Shown here: one piece after another, positions 11,816 to 24,885 of the stretch
How the letters are laid out: each line of letters starts with the position of its first letter
How positions within the stretch are numbered: the stretch's first letter is position 1
Assembly (NCBI RefSeq): GCF_011075055.1
Contig: NC_058137.1
Location: 24,227,463-24,291,462, forward strand
DNA: 64,000 bases
Reading direction: 5' to 3'
DNA from: Mangifera indica
Taxonomy: Eukaryota; Streptophyta; Magnoliopsida; Sapindales; Anacardiaceae
Notes under the pieces: model-generated
Told to the model about the DNA's origin: nothing
The model's input: only the letters and a program-made list of their open reading frames with translations
The model's database searches: none
Program-made: the position numbers and the translations under genes

Positions 11816-13136
11816 TTAATAATGATAATTTCCCTTTAAAAGTGTGATTGGTTTAGATAATTTTTTATTACCAAAAATAAAAAATTATCACAAAGATAAA
11901 TTATTTAAAAGATTAAGGGTATGCTTGATGAAATTGGTAAATATAAATTGATAATAAAAAAATATTAAGATATTATTTTATTTAAATATTATTGAATATA
12001 ATTATTTTATAATATATTTTTGTTTTAAAAAATAAGTAAAGATAAAATTGTAACAAAATCAAGATTATCTTGATAGTTAATTTTTTAATAATAAAATAGA
12101 GGTGATAATTAGATTGTTTATTATATTATCTGTCATATCATCATTAGTAATAAAAAATTATTAGAATATTTTATTACTTTTATTTACCTTTAATGGAAAA
12201 AAAGACTTTTTTTAATCTTCTCTGTATCACGAGTTCTGCAAAACGAAAAAAAAAAAAAGTGTTTCCTACTCTTTTTCATTTTAGGTTAACTTTATCTCTT
12301 GTATTCTTCAAGAACACGCTGGCTTTCATCTCTTGTATTCTTCAACTTATCAACTTCGTTTTCCATATTTCTGAGACTGGTAGTGTAGTTGTACAAGTAC
12401 TTAAAAAAATAGATGTAATCTTATTTATTCAAAACTTTCAAGACCTTTTATCATTTTTTTATCGTCTTCTTACACTCTTTTTCATTTTATATTAACTATA
12501 TAAAAATTATCTCTTACATTTTATTTGATTCATTTTTTATTATGTAATTTAATAATTCAATATTGTTTTTTTTTTAATTTTGACCTAATTGTATGAATTA
12601 ATTATAAAATTATATATATTTTTAAATATATAAATGATTTATTATAATATAATTATGTGATTTTAAATTAAAAATAAAATAATACTTAGTTATATAATGA
12701 TATAATATTTTTATATCTAGTTTTATATTTAAAAAATATATATGTATAATATTGTTTTAAAATTAAATAAAAAATTGGAACATTAAAAATAATATTGAGG
12801 TATAATTGTGATTTAGCATATACTGATGTGCCAAACTCGCAGGGAGAAAGGAACAAAAGGAGGCCTGCGAAAGGATTACAAGCCAACTACAAAACGACGA
12901 AGAGTGGGGCGCACAGCATGTCATGATTTGGCATTTTGTGGACCTAGTTTTATCTAAAAGTCTTTGGGGAAGAGGAAAAAAGTAATGACCAAAAGTTACA
13001 CGTCAGCATATGGGCAGTGATTGGCCAATCCATATCATCATGTTTCCACGTCATCATCACACTAAAAAAACAAAAAATCACATTCAAACCCACCCACTTT
13101 CCCTCCTTTTACGGAATTTACCAGTTGACTTTCCTC
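11816..13136. other. AT-rich DNA upstream of the NAC gene
   Basis: Very A/T-rich, with remnants of the small AT-rich MITE family around 12590-12740. The last ~250 bases (from about 12880) are less A/T-biased and probably form the NAC promoter. The open frames here are low-complexity and not called. Confidence 0.4.
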
Positions 13137-13144
13137 TATTTATA
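13137..13144 (+). promoter_or_regulatory. TATA box of the NAC gene
   Basis: TATTTATA lies 143 bases upstream of the NAC start codon, followed by a pyrimidine-rich leader. Position and context fit a plant TATA box; the transcription start itself cannot be read from the sequence. Confidence 0.5.
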
Positions 13145-13286
13145 CTCCCCCCACTTGCTCCACCTCCTTCTTCATTTAGATCTCTCTTCTTCACCAACTT
13201 CTTATTTTCTTATTTGGCTGTGTTTTTTAAAAGGAAAAAAGTTGAATAATTTAACTGTTTTTTCTTCTTCATTAATCAGCTTCAAC

Positions 13287-16200
13287 ATGAGCAACATAAG
13301 CGTAGTGGAGGCAAGGTTGCCGCCGGGGTTTCGGTTTCATCCGAGAGACGAAGAACTAGTCTGTGATTACTTGATGAAGAAGATGAATCACTGTGATACT
13401 CTTCTCTTGATTGAAGTTGACCTCAACAAGTGTGAGCCTTGGGATATTCCTGGTAATTCTTTCTTTTCGGCTCTTTTATAATTATTCTTTTCTTTTAAAT
13501 GAATTTTCTCTCGACTTCTCTCTTTCTTTTCTGCATGCAAAAATTCACCAGGAGAATACTGGGATAAAAATCTCAATATTTCTAAAAAAATGACGTTAAA
13601 AAATAAAAAATGAGACATTAAATTATATAAGCTCAGAAATATTCATTTCAATTTTGTCTAGCCGAGGGTGATGTGAAAGCAAGCACCTGGATAATCTATT
13701 AAATGCAAAGAATCTGAAGAATTTTTATGATTCTGGTAACGAATTAACGGTGGAGATTATCTTGTTTGCTCTAATTAACAGTGATGATTGATGGAGATGA
13801 ATGATTGATCTTTCACTGGCTTAAATGGTTGTCAATTTAATTCTCAGGTCCACAAATTGACAAGTCACAAGTTAATGGTGTCTGTCCATATCCAACGACA
13901 GATATATTGGTTCTATAATATTTATTTTTATTTTCTATTTCATGCAAAAATTAATAGCTTATTAGTAATTAGTGTTAATCCAATCCTTAGATTAACAGTA
14001 ATTACTTTCTTCATGGGTTGTCGATTCAGTAGTAATTAAAAAAAAAAAAAAGCCGATAATTATTATTTATGTTTGCATATTAAAAAAATGACATTTTCTA
14101 CTTCAATTTAGTAACTTTTACCTTCATGTTTATTTCTTGATTAGCAACCTTCTGCTCTAGTCATTTTTTCTATTTAAAAATTGAATTTCTCCATTTTTTT
14201 AAACCAAAAAAAAAAAAAACCAAAAACGGCTTGTTGGTATAGAAAACAACAAAGTTTGATAATTGTACACATATTTTTCTGGGTTAAAAAAAAAAAATTT
14301 CTAGTTATTTCATCTCTTTTTTTTTTTTTTCAATCAATACTATGAGTATTTATTTTGGATATATAAATATATACACACTCATAAGTGTTATTATATAATT
14401 GAGTATTGTTTTATCTTTGATTTAAAATCATCTAATCACATGATGACATATAGAAGAGTGTACCCAAAATAAGTCTATATAGTTTTATTGTTTTTGTTTT
14501 TGTGTGTGTAATTGACTTTGTTTAATTAAGATATTGCTAAGTTGGTTCGCATCTTTGCTACTTTTATAAAGACACTATAATAAATATTCAATTTAGGGAT
14601 GAAACAAAATATTTAACTTTCGAAGGAGAAATTTTGAGTTTTTGAGATAGAAAATTTTTTCACTATTTATTAAATTTGTTGTACTGAGAAAACCCAACAA
14701 ATTCTTCTCTCGCACCATGAAAATATTACTGTCCTTTTGCCCTTTTTTTTTTTGGGTAAAAAAATTTAACCATGCATGGTAATTAATATGAATTACGTAA
14801 GTTGCATATATTGAAAGTTTAAACACATCAAAACTCTTATTATTTATTTATTTTGACCGTGTAAAAACAACTACGGAGTGTTTAAACCGGATAATCAAGC
14901 TCCAAGAATATCTAAAAAATAGATTTTCGAAAAATATGATATTTAATTTATATAATTAAATTAAATATAAATTTCTGTTTCTTAGATTTATAAGAAATTG
15001 ACACTCTTGGCACCGTCCTAACCAATAGTTGTGACTGCGATAGAGGCTATTAATAATTGCATAATTCGAAGTCATAAAATTATTACTCTTGTAATTTTCT
15101 CTAGCATAAGCTTGTTTATCTTTTTCCTTTAAGGTTGAAAAGGATTTGGATTTTTATTTTTATTCTATTAATTCTTTTCCACCAAAACCAATTGCCCTAG
15201 TCAATTGTTTGATGAAATCCCTTTGTTTTTTTTCTTGGTTTTCAAACTAATCATTTTTCAATTATATGGTTGATATTCTACCTATCCATAGAATATATTT
15301 ATATATGAACCCTAGTTTTCAACAAAAAATTCAAATTTCTAAAGTGTCATTGACTTGGGATATTATATATTAAAAAGTTTTTGATTGGGTGATGTAATTA
15401 TTTTTTTATGTTATTTTAAAATTATTAGAATAGATATTATTATTTTAGTTTATACAGATAAATTTGTACAAATTGTTTGTATATGTAGTATTACTTAGTT
15501 TAGATGATGGGTAGGTGTAATTAACTATTTACGAAAATTTGAAAAGTTGTTGTGATAATTGGAACAAAAAATTCTGCTTATTTTGTGCAAATATTTTGCA
15601 GAAACTGCCTGTGTAGGAGGGAGGGACTGGTATTTTTACAGCCAGCGGGATCGAAAATATGCAACAGGATTAAGGACAAATCGAGCTACTGCATCAGGGT
15701 ACTGGAAAGCCACCGGGAAAGATAGAGCGATTATGCGTGAAGGCAGCCTTGTTGGGATGAGAAAGACTTTGGTTTTCTACCAAGGGAGAGCTCCTAAAGG
15801 AAGAAAAACTGACTGGGTTATGCATGAGTTCAGGATTGAAGGACCTTCTGGCCCTCCTAAAGTTTCTTCTCCCAAGGTACATATATATGCCCTTTTTATC
15901 TCTTTTTTTTCTTTAGACTTATAATAAAATTACGTGTACATATTTTTAAGTATATAATCAAATATATAGATAACATGACATTATATCAATGAATGTTATT
16001 TTACTTTTAATTCAAAATCACATAATCACATGATGATATATTATTTATATATCTAATTATGCACTCAAAAGTGTGTCTACATATCTTTTCTCCCTAAAGT
16101 TAATATTGAATTCCGTAAGTTCTTGCATGAATTATGGGGCATGTTGCCTTTTTAAAAAATATATGGGTTCAAAGTTTCTTTTTTAAATCTATAAAACCTA

Positions 16201-16923
16201 ACTGAATTTGACTATTAAATTTCAACTACTTTATTCTTAATTCAAATGACGCATGAGGCATGTTGCATTCTTTTAAAATACTTGTATGGTTGGAAGTTTT
16301 TATTTCTTGTCTATTACACCTAACTGAAATCGATTATTAAAATAATATTATATATACAAATAAATTATACAAACTGATACAACGACGTCTGATTATGTGA
16401 TTTTTCTCTTAATTTATACAAACAGGAAGATTGGGTATTGTGTCGAGTGTCTTACAAGAACAGAGATCAAGTTGGTGCCCAACCAAGGATGGGAACAAGA
16501 ACAAGTTGCAGTTATGATGACACAGGCTCTTCATCTCTTCCACCATTAATGGATTCTTACATCACTTTTGATCAAACTCAACCAAATAATTTAACTCAGT
16601 TTGATGATCAGCAAGTGTCCTGCTTCTCCATTTTCTCCCCAAACCAAATTGCCAACCCCATTTTCTCTCATCATTTGGAACCAAACAATAACAACATTAT
16701 CGTTTCTGATTCCCAGTTTGGCCAAATATTTCCAGGTTTAGAATCCTTCTATTCCGGTGACAACAACAAGGTAATTAAAGCTGTTTTGAACCAGCTTACC
16801 AAAGTTGAAAGGAATAATGAAGACAATATTATTATTCCTAACATGGGAGGATCATCTCCAAGCCCTGAAAGCTTGTTATCTGAAGTGGGTTTGCCAAACA
16901 TGTGGAATAATAGTCATTTTTAA
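13287..16923 (+). CDS. NAC1: NAC transcription factor, NAC1 / NAC21-22 type, 312 aa
   Basis: Three coding exons: 13287-13452, 15602-15876 and 16426-16923, joined in phase (939 nt with stop). The NAC domain covers about residues 10-160: [15 protein letters not shown] (subdomain A), [12 protein letters not shown] (B), [15 protein letters not shown] with [17 protein letters not shown] (C), [18 protein letters not shown] with [10 protein letters not shown] (D), and DWVLCRV (E). The exon structure is the usual NAC pattern. The C-terminal activation region keeps features I associate with Arabidopsis NAC1: [14 protein letters not shown], a miR164-pairing stretch, VLNQLTKVE and SPESLL-EVGLP-MW at the end. 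NAC1 is a nuclear factor in auxin-dependent lateral root formation and a miR164 target; that role is inferred by orthology. Intron 1 is 2.1 kb and AT-rich. The domain call is near certain; one-to-one orthology with NAC1 is likely. Confidence 0.94.
16610..16630 (+). promoter_or_regulatory. miR164 target site in the NAC coding sequence
   Basis: AGCAAGTGTCCTGCTTCTCC plus a final A pairs with miR164 (TGGAGAAGCAGGGCACGTGCA as DNA). There are two mismatches near the miRNA 3' end and one G:U pair, with perfect pairing over miRNA positions 1-12, including the 10-11 cleavage site. It encodes residues around QQVSCFS of exon 3, the place where NAC1 and CUC2 genes carry their site. This implies post-transcriptional control of the NAC gene by miR164. 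Confidence 0.9.
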
Positions 16924-16951
16924 TTAATATGATGTATTTAGGCTTCTTAAA

Positions 16952-17063
16952 TACCTTCATCTCCATGAAAACTTGTAAAGAAATTGTAGTTTATATTAAT
17001 ATATATCTACCTTCATCTCCATGAAAACTTGTAAAGAAATTGTAGTTTATATTAATATATATC
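16952..17063. repeat. 56-bp tandem duplication after the NAC stop codon
   Basis: Two adjacent identical 56-bp units, 16952-17007 and 17008-17063, each starting TACCTTCATCTCCATGAAAA and ending in TATTAATATATATC. They begin 28 bases after the NAC stop, so they probably lie in the 3' UTR. Identity of the copies suggests a recent slippage or duplication event. Confidence 0.95.
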
Positions 17064-18741
17064 TGATTTTTGGCTTGTTGATTTCTCATGGATAGAATAT
17101 TTATCCATCTATTTACATTATTTGAACAATTTAATTTTGAAATGTTATCAAAGAGAATTTGAATCTTTACTCTCATATAGACATGACAATGAGTTAACGT
17201 AACACGGTCTGTCATGTTGGTGGATCGTGCTGGGCATATGTCTGCCCCAGTATAAGTCTTATGGGCCCGATTGACCCACCAGATAAAAAGGGCTTGTGGC
17301 ACAACACATGTTCTCCTGGGGCATAACAGAGCGGCCCATGTATTTTTGCTACCAGACTCCTAAATTATAGTATTTTAATGTTTTTAATTTTTAATTTTTT
17401 AATAATTTTTCATTTGCCATACCAAAAAAATTGAGTGTAAATCATACTGCAGGCGGACCAGACCTCCTTGAAATATCTATTCTTATATTTGAAATCTTAC
17501 TCATTTATCATTCAAAATTTTCTATGAATATAACTTTCGTTCGGATGTATATAATTAAAACTTACTTCCATTATAAGTACTTAAGTTTGAATAAAATTAT
17601 TTATTAATTATATAATTTAATTTAAAAAAAAAAAACTGATTACAGCTCTAACAAGAACAAATGCCAGAGCAGGAGAATTGAACACCAGAAAAAATCGATT
17701 TTTAATTTAAATAATAAGTATGATTATTAGTGTCACCTTCCTCTAAACAACTACCAGGGAAAAGACAATAACAAAGAAAAAATCCAGATGAGCTCATTAC
17801 TTAGATTTTATGACCCCCCCTGAGCTTATAAATAAATAAATAATTTTGTAAGTCAATATTACTTGTCTTGTTTGGTTGTACCTTTCATAGGGTTTATACA
17901 ATTCCAACTTGTTATTAATCTTATCAATTGACAGTGAACGCTCTGGTGCAATAGGTCTTCGATTTGGTATTTTTTAATTGCTATAAAATAATAAATTCGG
18001 ATATATATTTAGATATGAAATCAGATATCACTAATTAAAAATAAATAAATAAATGATGTCCCAGAAATGTTTATATTTTGCCAGGAGGAGAGCACCTGTC
18101 TTCCCACCTCTATTGGAAGGGGAAATTCCGGATAAATATGGGATGAAGACCAGGATAGAGACATTAATAATTAAAATTTACGTCTTTAGATAATGGGATA
18201 AAGATAGAGATAGAGACATAGATAAATATATTTTCAGTTATTCATACTCTGATTTATCCCTTTTTTTTTACATATTTTCTGAATTTTTACGTATTAAATT
18301 ATCCTAAAAAATATTGAATTGATACAAATATATTATGATAATTAATAAATATTTTATTATTTTTTATTATCGATGAAGAAGAAAAAGAGAGAGAAATTAT
18401 TCTCATAAGAGAAGACAAAGATTCTCCATTATCCTCGTATCAAAGATGGAGAAAGTTTTTCATATGGGAATAGAGACAAGAATTAAGATATTTGACCTTT
18501 TTCGAATTGATGTCATCTCTATTTACTAACTTAAAATTCTTAGGGTAAATGGCAATTTGACATGATGTTATGATTATAGTCTAGTGCTCTTAAACCTTAA
18601 TCAGTCTATAACACTATCTAATAATATTAAAATACCGTATTATGAATTTTAGGTATTAATTTTGAGAAATATGATCGCCCTCTTATAAAAATATCAAAGT
18701 ACTAAACATGATTGTTCTTAAGCTAAGGGGTCCATCATTCT
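17064..18741. other. Intergenic DNA between NAC and foldback element E3
   Basis: AT-rich DNA with a less A/T-rich island at about 17185-17345 (CTGGGCATATGTCTGCCCC, GGGCCCGATTGACCCACC). This resembles the GC-rich end of the GTGTCA-type elements at 11157 and 40048, so it is probably a fragment. The minus-strand frame at 16991-17302 runs across this fragment and the tandem repeat and is not a gene. Confidence 0.4.
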
Positions 18742-19580
18742 TAGAAGGCTGAAGGACTATTTTTCACCTAAGATTTAGCTCATTTTTAAACGCATATGTT
18801 TGTAGTTTTAAAATTTTAAATATCCATTTATCTCTAAATTTTTGTTAAAATTGTTATTAAATATAAAGGTAAAATTATTATTTTAATAATATTATTAAAA
18901 ATATATAATTTTATCTCATTTTTTTCAGACTTCAAAAAATAACAATTTTAACCCCCGTCTAAAGTCTAAAAAGTTAACATTTTATTTTTAGGGTTTGTTT
19001 CCTTTCTTCAATCAACAACTGGCCCTTTCCACCTATCTTTCATATCCGACCTCTCTGAAGACACCTTCAATGGCCAACGTTAGACGAATTAAAGAAGGAA
19101 GCTCGACAGATCTCCTGGTTCTTCTATTCATTGCCATTTATTTTCGATTCGAGCAACGAATCTCTTGTTTGTGGTCGAGCGTTGTCTGAGCCATCATGAA
19201 TTGGTCGGGCAACTAAAGAGACGAAGATGACAAATCATCTTTATCTCTTCGTTGAATGAAGACACACTTTGTTTGATGAAACTACTCCCGTGGAAAGGTC
19301 AACAGTGAGAGAAGAAGATGATGGGAAGGTTGGTCAACTATAAAAACGAATTCTAGTAACTAGATAAAGAAAAAAAAAACCCTATAAGAAAAAGTGAATT
19401 TTTTAAAATTTTATCTTAGAAAAAAATTATTAATTTTTCAAACCAAATAAGGGAATGAGATATAATTTTATTTATTTTAATATTATTGATAAAATGATGA
19501 TTCTATTTCTAACTTTAACAAAAAGTTCTTAGGTGTATAGAAACCTTGGGTGGGAAATAGCCTTTTGACCTTCTTAAAGC
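18742..19580. repeat. Foldback element E3 (~840 bp) upstream of RECA3
   Basis: The left end reads AAGGCTGAAGGACTATTTTTC then ACCTAAGATTT. The right end on the opposite strand reads AAGGTCAAAAGGCTATTTCC then CACCCAAGGTTTC and ACACCTAAGAAC. The arms continue inward through TTTTTGTTAAA and AATAATATTA segments. The interior has a 64-codon frame with no recognisable domain. It ends about 300 bp before the RECA3 start codon, so it may contribute to that promoter. Confidence 0.7.
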
Positions 19581-19882
19581 CAAAGAGTCAACGCAAATAT
19601 GAGGAAAATTTCTATGGTTGAACCACGCCTAAGAACAAATATAGAGTGACGGAAACAAAGAGGAAAAATTATGTAGTAAATTGAACTTCAAGATCAAGAA
19701 GGGCCATTCATTTTATAAATTGGGCCGACTTGAAGTGAACCCCCAAAGTCTATGGTTCAAATGGGCCAATTTCCTGTTGGCTCAACCTAATTACAAAGAA
19801 ACCCACGACCCAACTAAGGCTCTTCTTCTCTTCACCTTTTTGCTATATCCGAATTCTGCTACTCATTGTTTCATTGATTATT

Positions 19883-22800
19883 ATGGACTCTTTACACTCC
19901 CTTCCCAACGTAAAGCTTCTCCGTCACTGTTTTCCTTCTGTGCTCTCGATTACTTCATGTCCTCTTCAATGCCAGTCTTCACGCTCAGGCTTTTTCACGG
20001 TGTCAAAGTTGGCAGCTGCAAAGAAAAAAGTCAAGATGATTCATTGTGAGTTCGACGGCAAAGTTAACGGCGCTTTGTCTTCTGACTCAGATTCTCGCTT
20101 CCTCGACCGGGTAACTTCTATTTTTGTCTGGGGTTTTGGGTTTAGTTTAAAGTTTAAAATTCTTTAATGGGTGTTTTTTTAGGACTTTGTTTCAGCTATA
20201 AATTTAACTACTTTAGTTGAGATTTAGAAACTTGTAAAAATATTTTTAGAGCTAATGGAAATTTTGAATAGAAGTGGGGAGGAGTGGTAAACTTGTAGGT
20301 GATGCTTATTGGGTTGGTTATGGGCATGCTTGAATTTCAAAATGTGAATTCAGATATTATATGCTTTGATTATTTATTAATAAGCTTATTATGAATATAA
20401 ACTTTGATGTTGTCATTTTTTTAATCCATAAATGAATGAACCCTTCGCAAACTCGAGTTCCTGTTGATGTTGATTTCTTGGGTTGCAATTATGGATATGT
20501 TGTTTAAATCATTCTTGAGAAGTTATGAATGTTTTTATATGATGTATATGCAAGGACAAAGGCTTATGTGAACTTGTGGCAGTTGCTTGGCAGAACTTAA
20601 ATACTAGACATGAGCTGTTGATGATACGCTGGGTGATTTTGTTGGTTATAATCATGTAGGAGACTCTTGTTTCTTTTTCTTTGACCATTTGATGTTATTT
20701 GATTGCTCAGAACACCTCATCAAAAGCTACCATCGGCAGGGAGGCTGATCATAGTTTGTTGCTCTGCTATTCATTATTTATTCCATCTCTATTGCATAGG
20801 GAGTTCAATTATGAGTCTTCTTCCGTTGGACTCTGAATGAAATGCTTCTTGGCAAAGTTATTAGTTTATCAAATCTGACACTATTATGTATGTTTCAGCA
20901 AAAAGCGCTGGATGCAGCTATGAATGACATAAATAGCTCTTTTGGGAAAGGAAGCGTTACAAGATTGGGTAGTGCTGGTGGAGCCCTTGTGTAGGCTTTT
21001 TCTACAATGTTATTTGCTTTTTTTTTTTTCGCAATTCTGTTTTTCACATTATTCCCTGTTCAATGTGTTGAATGTCTGGTTTGGAAAAAGGAAAGCAAAA
21101 ATGAATGATGAATGTCTTATTTCTAGATTGTCATTAGTTGAAATGATCCAGTACCACCTGGAGATATTGCTTGATGTCACATTTACGACTTAAGATAAGC
21201 CTGACTTGATTTAGTACTGTTTCTTATCCTTTTCAGTGAAACATTTCCCAGCGGCTGTTTAACACTAGATTTGGCCTTAGGTGGTGGACTTCCTAAAGGA
21301 AGAATTGTAGAGGTATTATCTTTTTGTAATTCCTATTTGTGCTTCTATTGTCCTTGGATTTGCTTTTTTTAAATATTTCGTGATGCAAATGAGCATTTTT
21401 GTCTATGCGGTGCATGGGACGCTCATATGATAGTTAGCTAGGCTTTTTATGGACATGCTTTTGAAAACACTGTTAAGGGTTATATAATCAATAACAACTT
21501 TTCCACCTGTGATGACTGATCAATCGCCCTTGAATGTGTTAAGGATGGTTTCAAAAGTAGTAAGCATATTAGATAGTTTTGTTTAATTTGCTATATGTGT
21601 GTAATTTATTGAGTCAGTAATTATTTTGGCATAAGTCCCAAGTGTCATTCTGTGGTTGTCTGACTCTGTATTTTTCCTCTCCTATTACTGTTTCCTGCCT
21701 ACTAAGTCAACTTCTGGCATTATTTGATGGTAAGGTACCAATGATAGCTTTTTGTACTCTAAAAAATTGCAGATATTTGGACCAGAAAGCAGTGGAAAAA
21801 CCACTCTTGCACTCCATGCAATTGCAGAAGTGCAGGTTTTTGTTTTTTTGCTCTTATTCTGTAATTCTAAATTCTTTGTAGTGCTTGAAAGTTCTTACAT
21901 TTTTTTATGTGTCTTGAGGCCAACTTCCAGTTTTTCTATGGTATTTATGCAGAAGCTTGGGGGCAATGCAATGCTTGTGGATGCAGAGCATGCTTTTGAT
22001 CCTGCATATTCGAAGGCATTGGGTGTGGATGTAGAAAATTTAATTGTTTGCCAGCCTGATAATGGAGAGATGGCTCTAGAAAGTAATTTATTATACTTTC
22101 CATGAGGTTCTATACCTGAGGAACTCAGGATTTATTAATTATTTATTCCATTCTGACTACAACAAATTTTAGGCTTAATTGTTTTGTTACTCATAAGCGA
22201 AATTTATAGACATAAACTGTATGAACTAATTCAGTTTTCATTTCACAGTTGCAGATCGTATGTGCAGATCTGGTGCTGTTGACCTTATTTGTGTTGATTC
22301 TGTATCAGCTCTTACTCCAAGAGCAGAGATTGAAGTATGTTATAATTGTTTTATCCCATTAAAACTAACAGTTATTTTACTACTTAGATAGTAGGATCTT
22401 AGCCTCATTTGAATGCTTTCCTTTTCCACTCTTGTTACATAGGGTGAGATTGGGATGCAGCAAATGGGATTGCAAGCTCGCCTCATGAGCCAAGCTCTAC
22501 GTAAAATGTCAGGAAATGCCTCAAAAGCTGGTTGTACTCTCATTTTTCTCAATCAGATCAGATATAAGGTACAAATAATTTATATATGATGTAGAACAGT
22601 TTGGAGAAAATTCTCTCTTTGTGATTTTGATAAATTGGAGTTTTATAGCTTAAATTCTATTGTTGGATTCTTACCTGTGAGCTTAAATTCAGGTTCACCA
22701 TTAAAACTCTCGTTGAATGCAATTAATCAATTCCGAATAATTTTTATGCATATAAAGATAGTATGTTAAGTTCTGTTAAATAATCCTAATGGCATTGGCA

Positions 22801-24885
22801 TATAGGGACTGTGACTGATAGTATGTATCACAAATCACCTTAAGACCATATTCAAAAATAAAACAATATATACTTAAGGAAGATTTTATAGAATACAGTT
22901 ACAGCCAATTTCAAGAAGCAGAAAATATTACAAACTCCGTGAGATTAGAATTTAACAGAACTATCAAAATTAAAAGTCCAAAGACTAAACAAACTAGTGG
23001 GTATTTCTCAAATTTCCAAGAAGAAAAGTCTTGGGCATTCTATCTTTATAATTTTGTACAGTACCTTTCTCTTTGTTTTCCTCTATATTTTCTGCATCAA
23101 TCTGATTATATGTAATTAGAAAGTTTGTTCTTATAGTAACTTATTGCTTGTCTTATCTTTATTTTGCAAGATTGGTGTATATTATGGGAATCCAGAAGTC
23201 ACTAGTGGAGGAATCGCACTAAAGTTTTTTGCCTCAGTTCGTCTAGAAATACGTTCTACAGGGAAGATAAAATCTGTAAGCATGATAGCTTCTTGATTGT
23301 TTAATATTTATTCAAGTTTCTTAATTTCATACCAGTCTCTGTAATTCTCAGTACAATTATGTTGTTGCAGGTTAAAGGAGATGAGAATATTGGGCTTCGA
23401 GTTCGTGTAAGAGTGCAAAAGAGTAAGGTAGACTATAATGATATCATTATGTTTGAATATTAGCATCCTGATTTAAAGGGTTGACATAATTTTCAAGAGA
23501 CACCATCTTTTCTAGTATTTATACTTGTAAGAATCTATTGCAGATATTGACATGATATACTTTCTTTTTTCATTTTTATTCATATGATTTTTGCATGTGT
23601 TTATTTACCCCAGTTTGTACTAATATAATTAAATGGCCTAGGTATTGAGGCTGAGTTTGCTGAAAACCATTTCTTACGCAAACACTTGTACAGGTTCCTG
23701 ACCTATTTGCATCATTTCTTTTGCAGCTTGGTTTCTTATGATGCTTGAAATTTGAGTATGGAATATATTTATGGTAGCTGTATTCTGCCTGTCTTCAAAA
23801 AATAAAAAAACTTGCACATATTTTGTCTAATGTACCAAGTTGTGTTTCTGATTAATGCTATATATGCATGAAAGAAATCCTTAACCTTCTGTTTCGTAGG
23901 TATCAAGGCCATACAAGCAAGCGGAATTTGAAATCATATTTGGAGAGGGAGTGAGTAAACTGGTTAGTATTGCTTTATAAAAAAAAAAAAAATTAGTTCA
24001 GAGGGTGCAAATTGTGCTCTTTGTTTTCACTTAAGAATTTTGCAGGGATGTGTTTTGGATTGTGCTGAAATGATGAATGTTGTGGCAAGGAAGGGAGCTT
24101 GGTATAGCTATGGAGACAATAGGTTGGCCTCTGAACTTTCTATTTGTGGTTTACCTTTGTTTGCAATTTACTTCTCTTTATAGTATCTTTATCTTCACAA
24201 TTCTAAATTCCAGTTTATTGGTCTATTGATTTTCTGAATCGGATTATGACAATGAAACTGTTCCTTTACTGCTCAATTAACATGGCTTATCATATTTGCA
24301 TTTATCATTATAAGAAACAAACAAAATTTTATTCATAAAATGAGGAAATGATTTCTGTCAATGTTGCATATCAATGGACTTAAATTTTTTTATTCTCTAT
24401 TTCTACTCTACCTTCAGACATATATGAGACATCTTTTGAGTTTATATGATGGAAAAATTTCTGCTAATTATTGTGTATTGATTGCAATGATGCATTTGTC
24501 AAGTGGAAATATCTTTTACTTTCTTTGAAATTTTTATTCGAATGTTCTGCTTCTGGAATCAACAGTGGCTTATGATCTCCTCCTCTGTTTATGTTTTGAA
24601 ACAGGTTGGGACAGGGAAGAGACAAAGCATTACAATACCTGAGAGAGAACCCTCTACTCCTTGAAGAAATAGAGAAGGTTGTGGTGCCTCGGTTTTGTTA
24701 TTCTACTCTATCTTGTCATTTCATTTTTGTTAATTCTTAACTTCATAATGTGGATTTTTTTATTGTGTTTGCATGTGCAGATAGTTCGATCTACAATGGC
24801 AGATGGAACGGTACATCAAGTTGTGCCTCCTTTGAAGAGCTTGTTACAGTCTTATGAAGAGGAAAATGCTTTTAACGATATTTAG
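19883..24885 (+). CDS. RECA3: Mitochondrial DNA recombinase RECA3, 426 aa
   Basis: Thirteen coding exons joined in phase: 19883-20110, 20899-20990, 21237-21312, 21773-21835, 21953-22082, 22249-22334, 22443-22568, 23171-23275, 23371-23427, 23900-23962, 24046-24122, 24605-24677 and 24781-24885. Residues 1-70 are basic, Ser-rich and poor in acids at the start, fitting an organelle presequence. The RecA core follows: [19 protein letters not shown], Walker [10 protein letters not shown] at 135-143, [10 protein letters not shown], Walker B LICVDSV at 209-215, and the loop region [20 protein letters not shown] with [20 protein letters not shown]. The C-terminus is short, as in RECA3. RECA3 is a bacterial-type strand-exchange ATPase that, with MSH1, limits recombination between repeats in plant mitochondrial DNA (family knowledge). 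The start is the first ATG in the frame; an upstream TTG is not used. RECA2 is the main alternative. Confidence 0.93.

Noticed and set aside
13017..13286. N-terminal extension of the NAC frame upstream of the ATG at 13287
   Set aside because: It runs through the TATA box and leader; the NAC family starts shortly before LPPGFRFHP, so the ATG at 13287 is used.
19681..20049. 122-codon frame overlapping RECA3 exon 1
   Set aside because: Different frame from the RecA exons; the codon pattern and family match belong to the frame starting at 19883.
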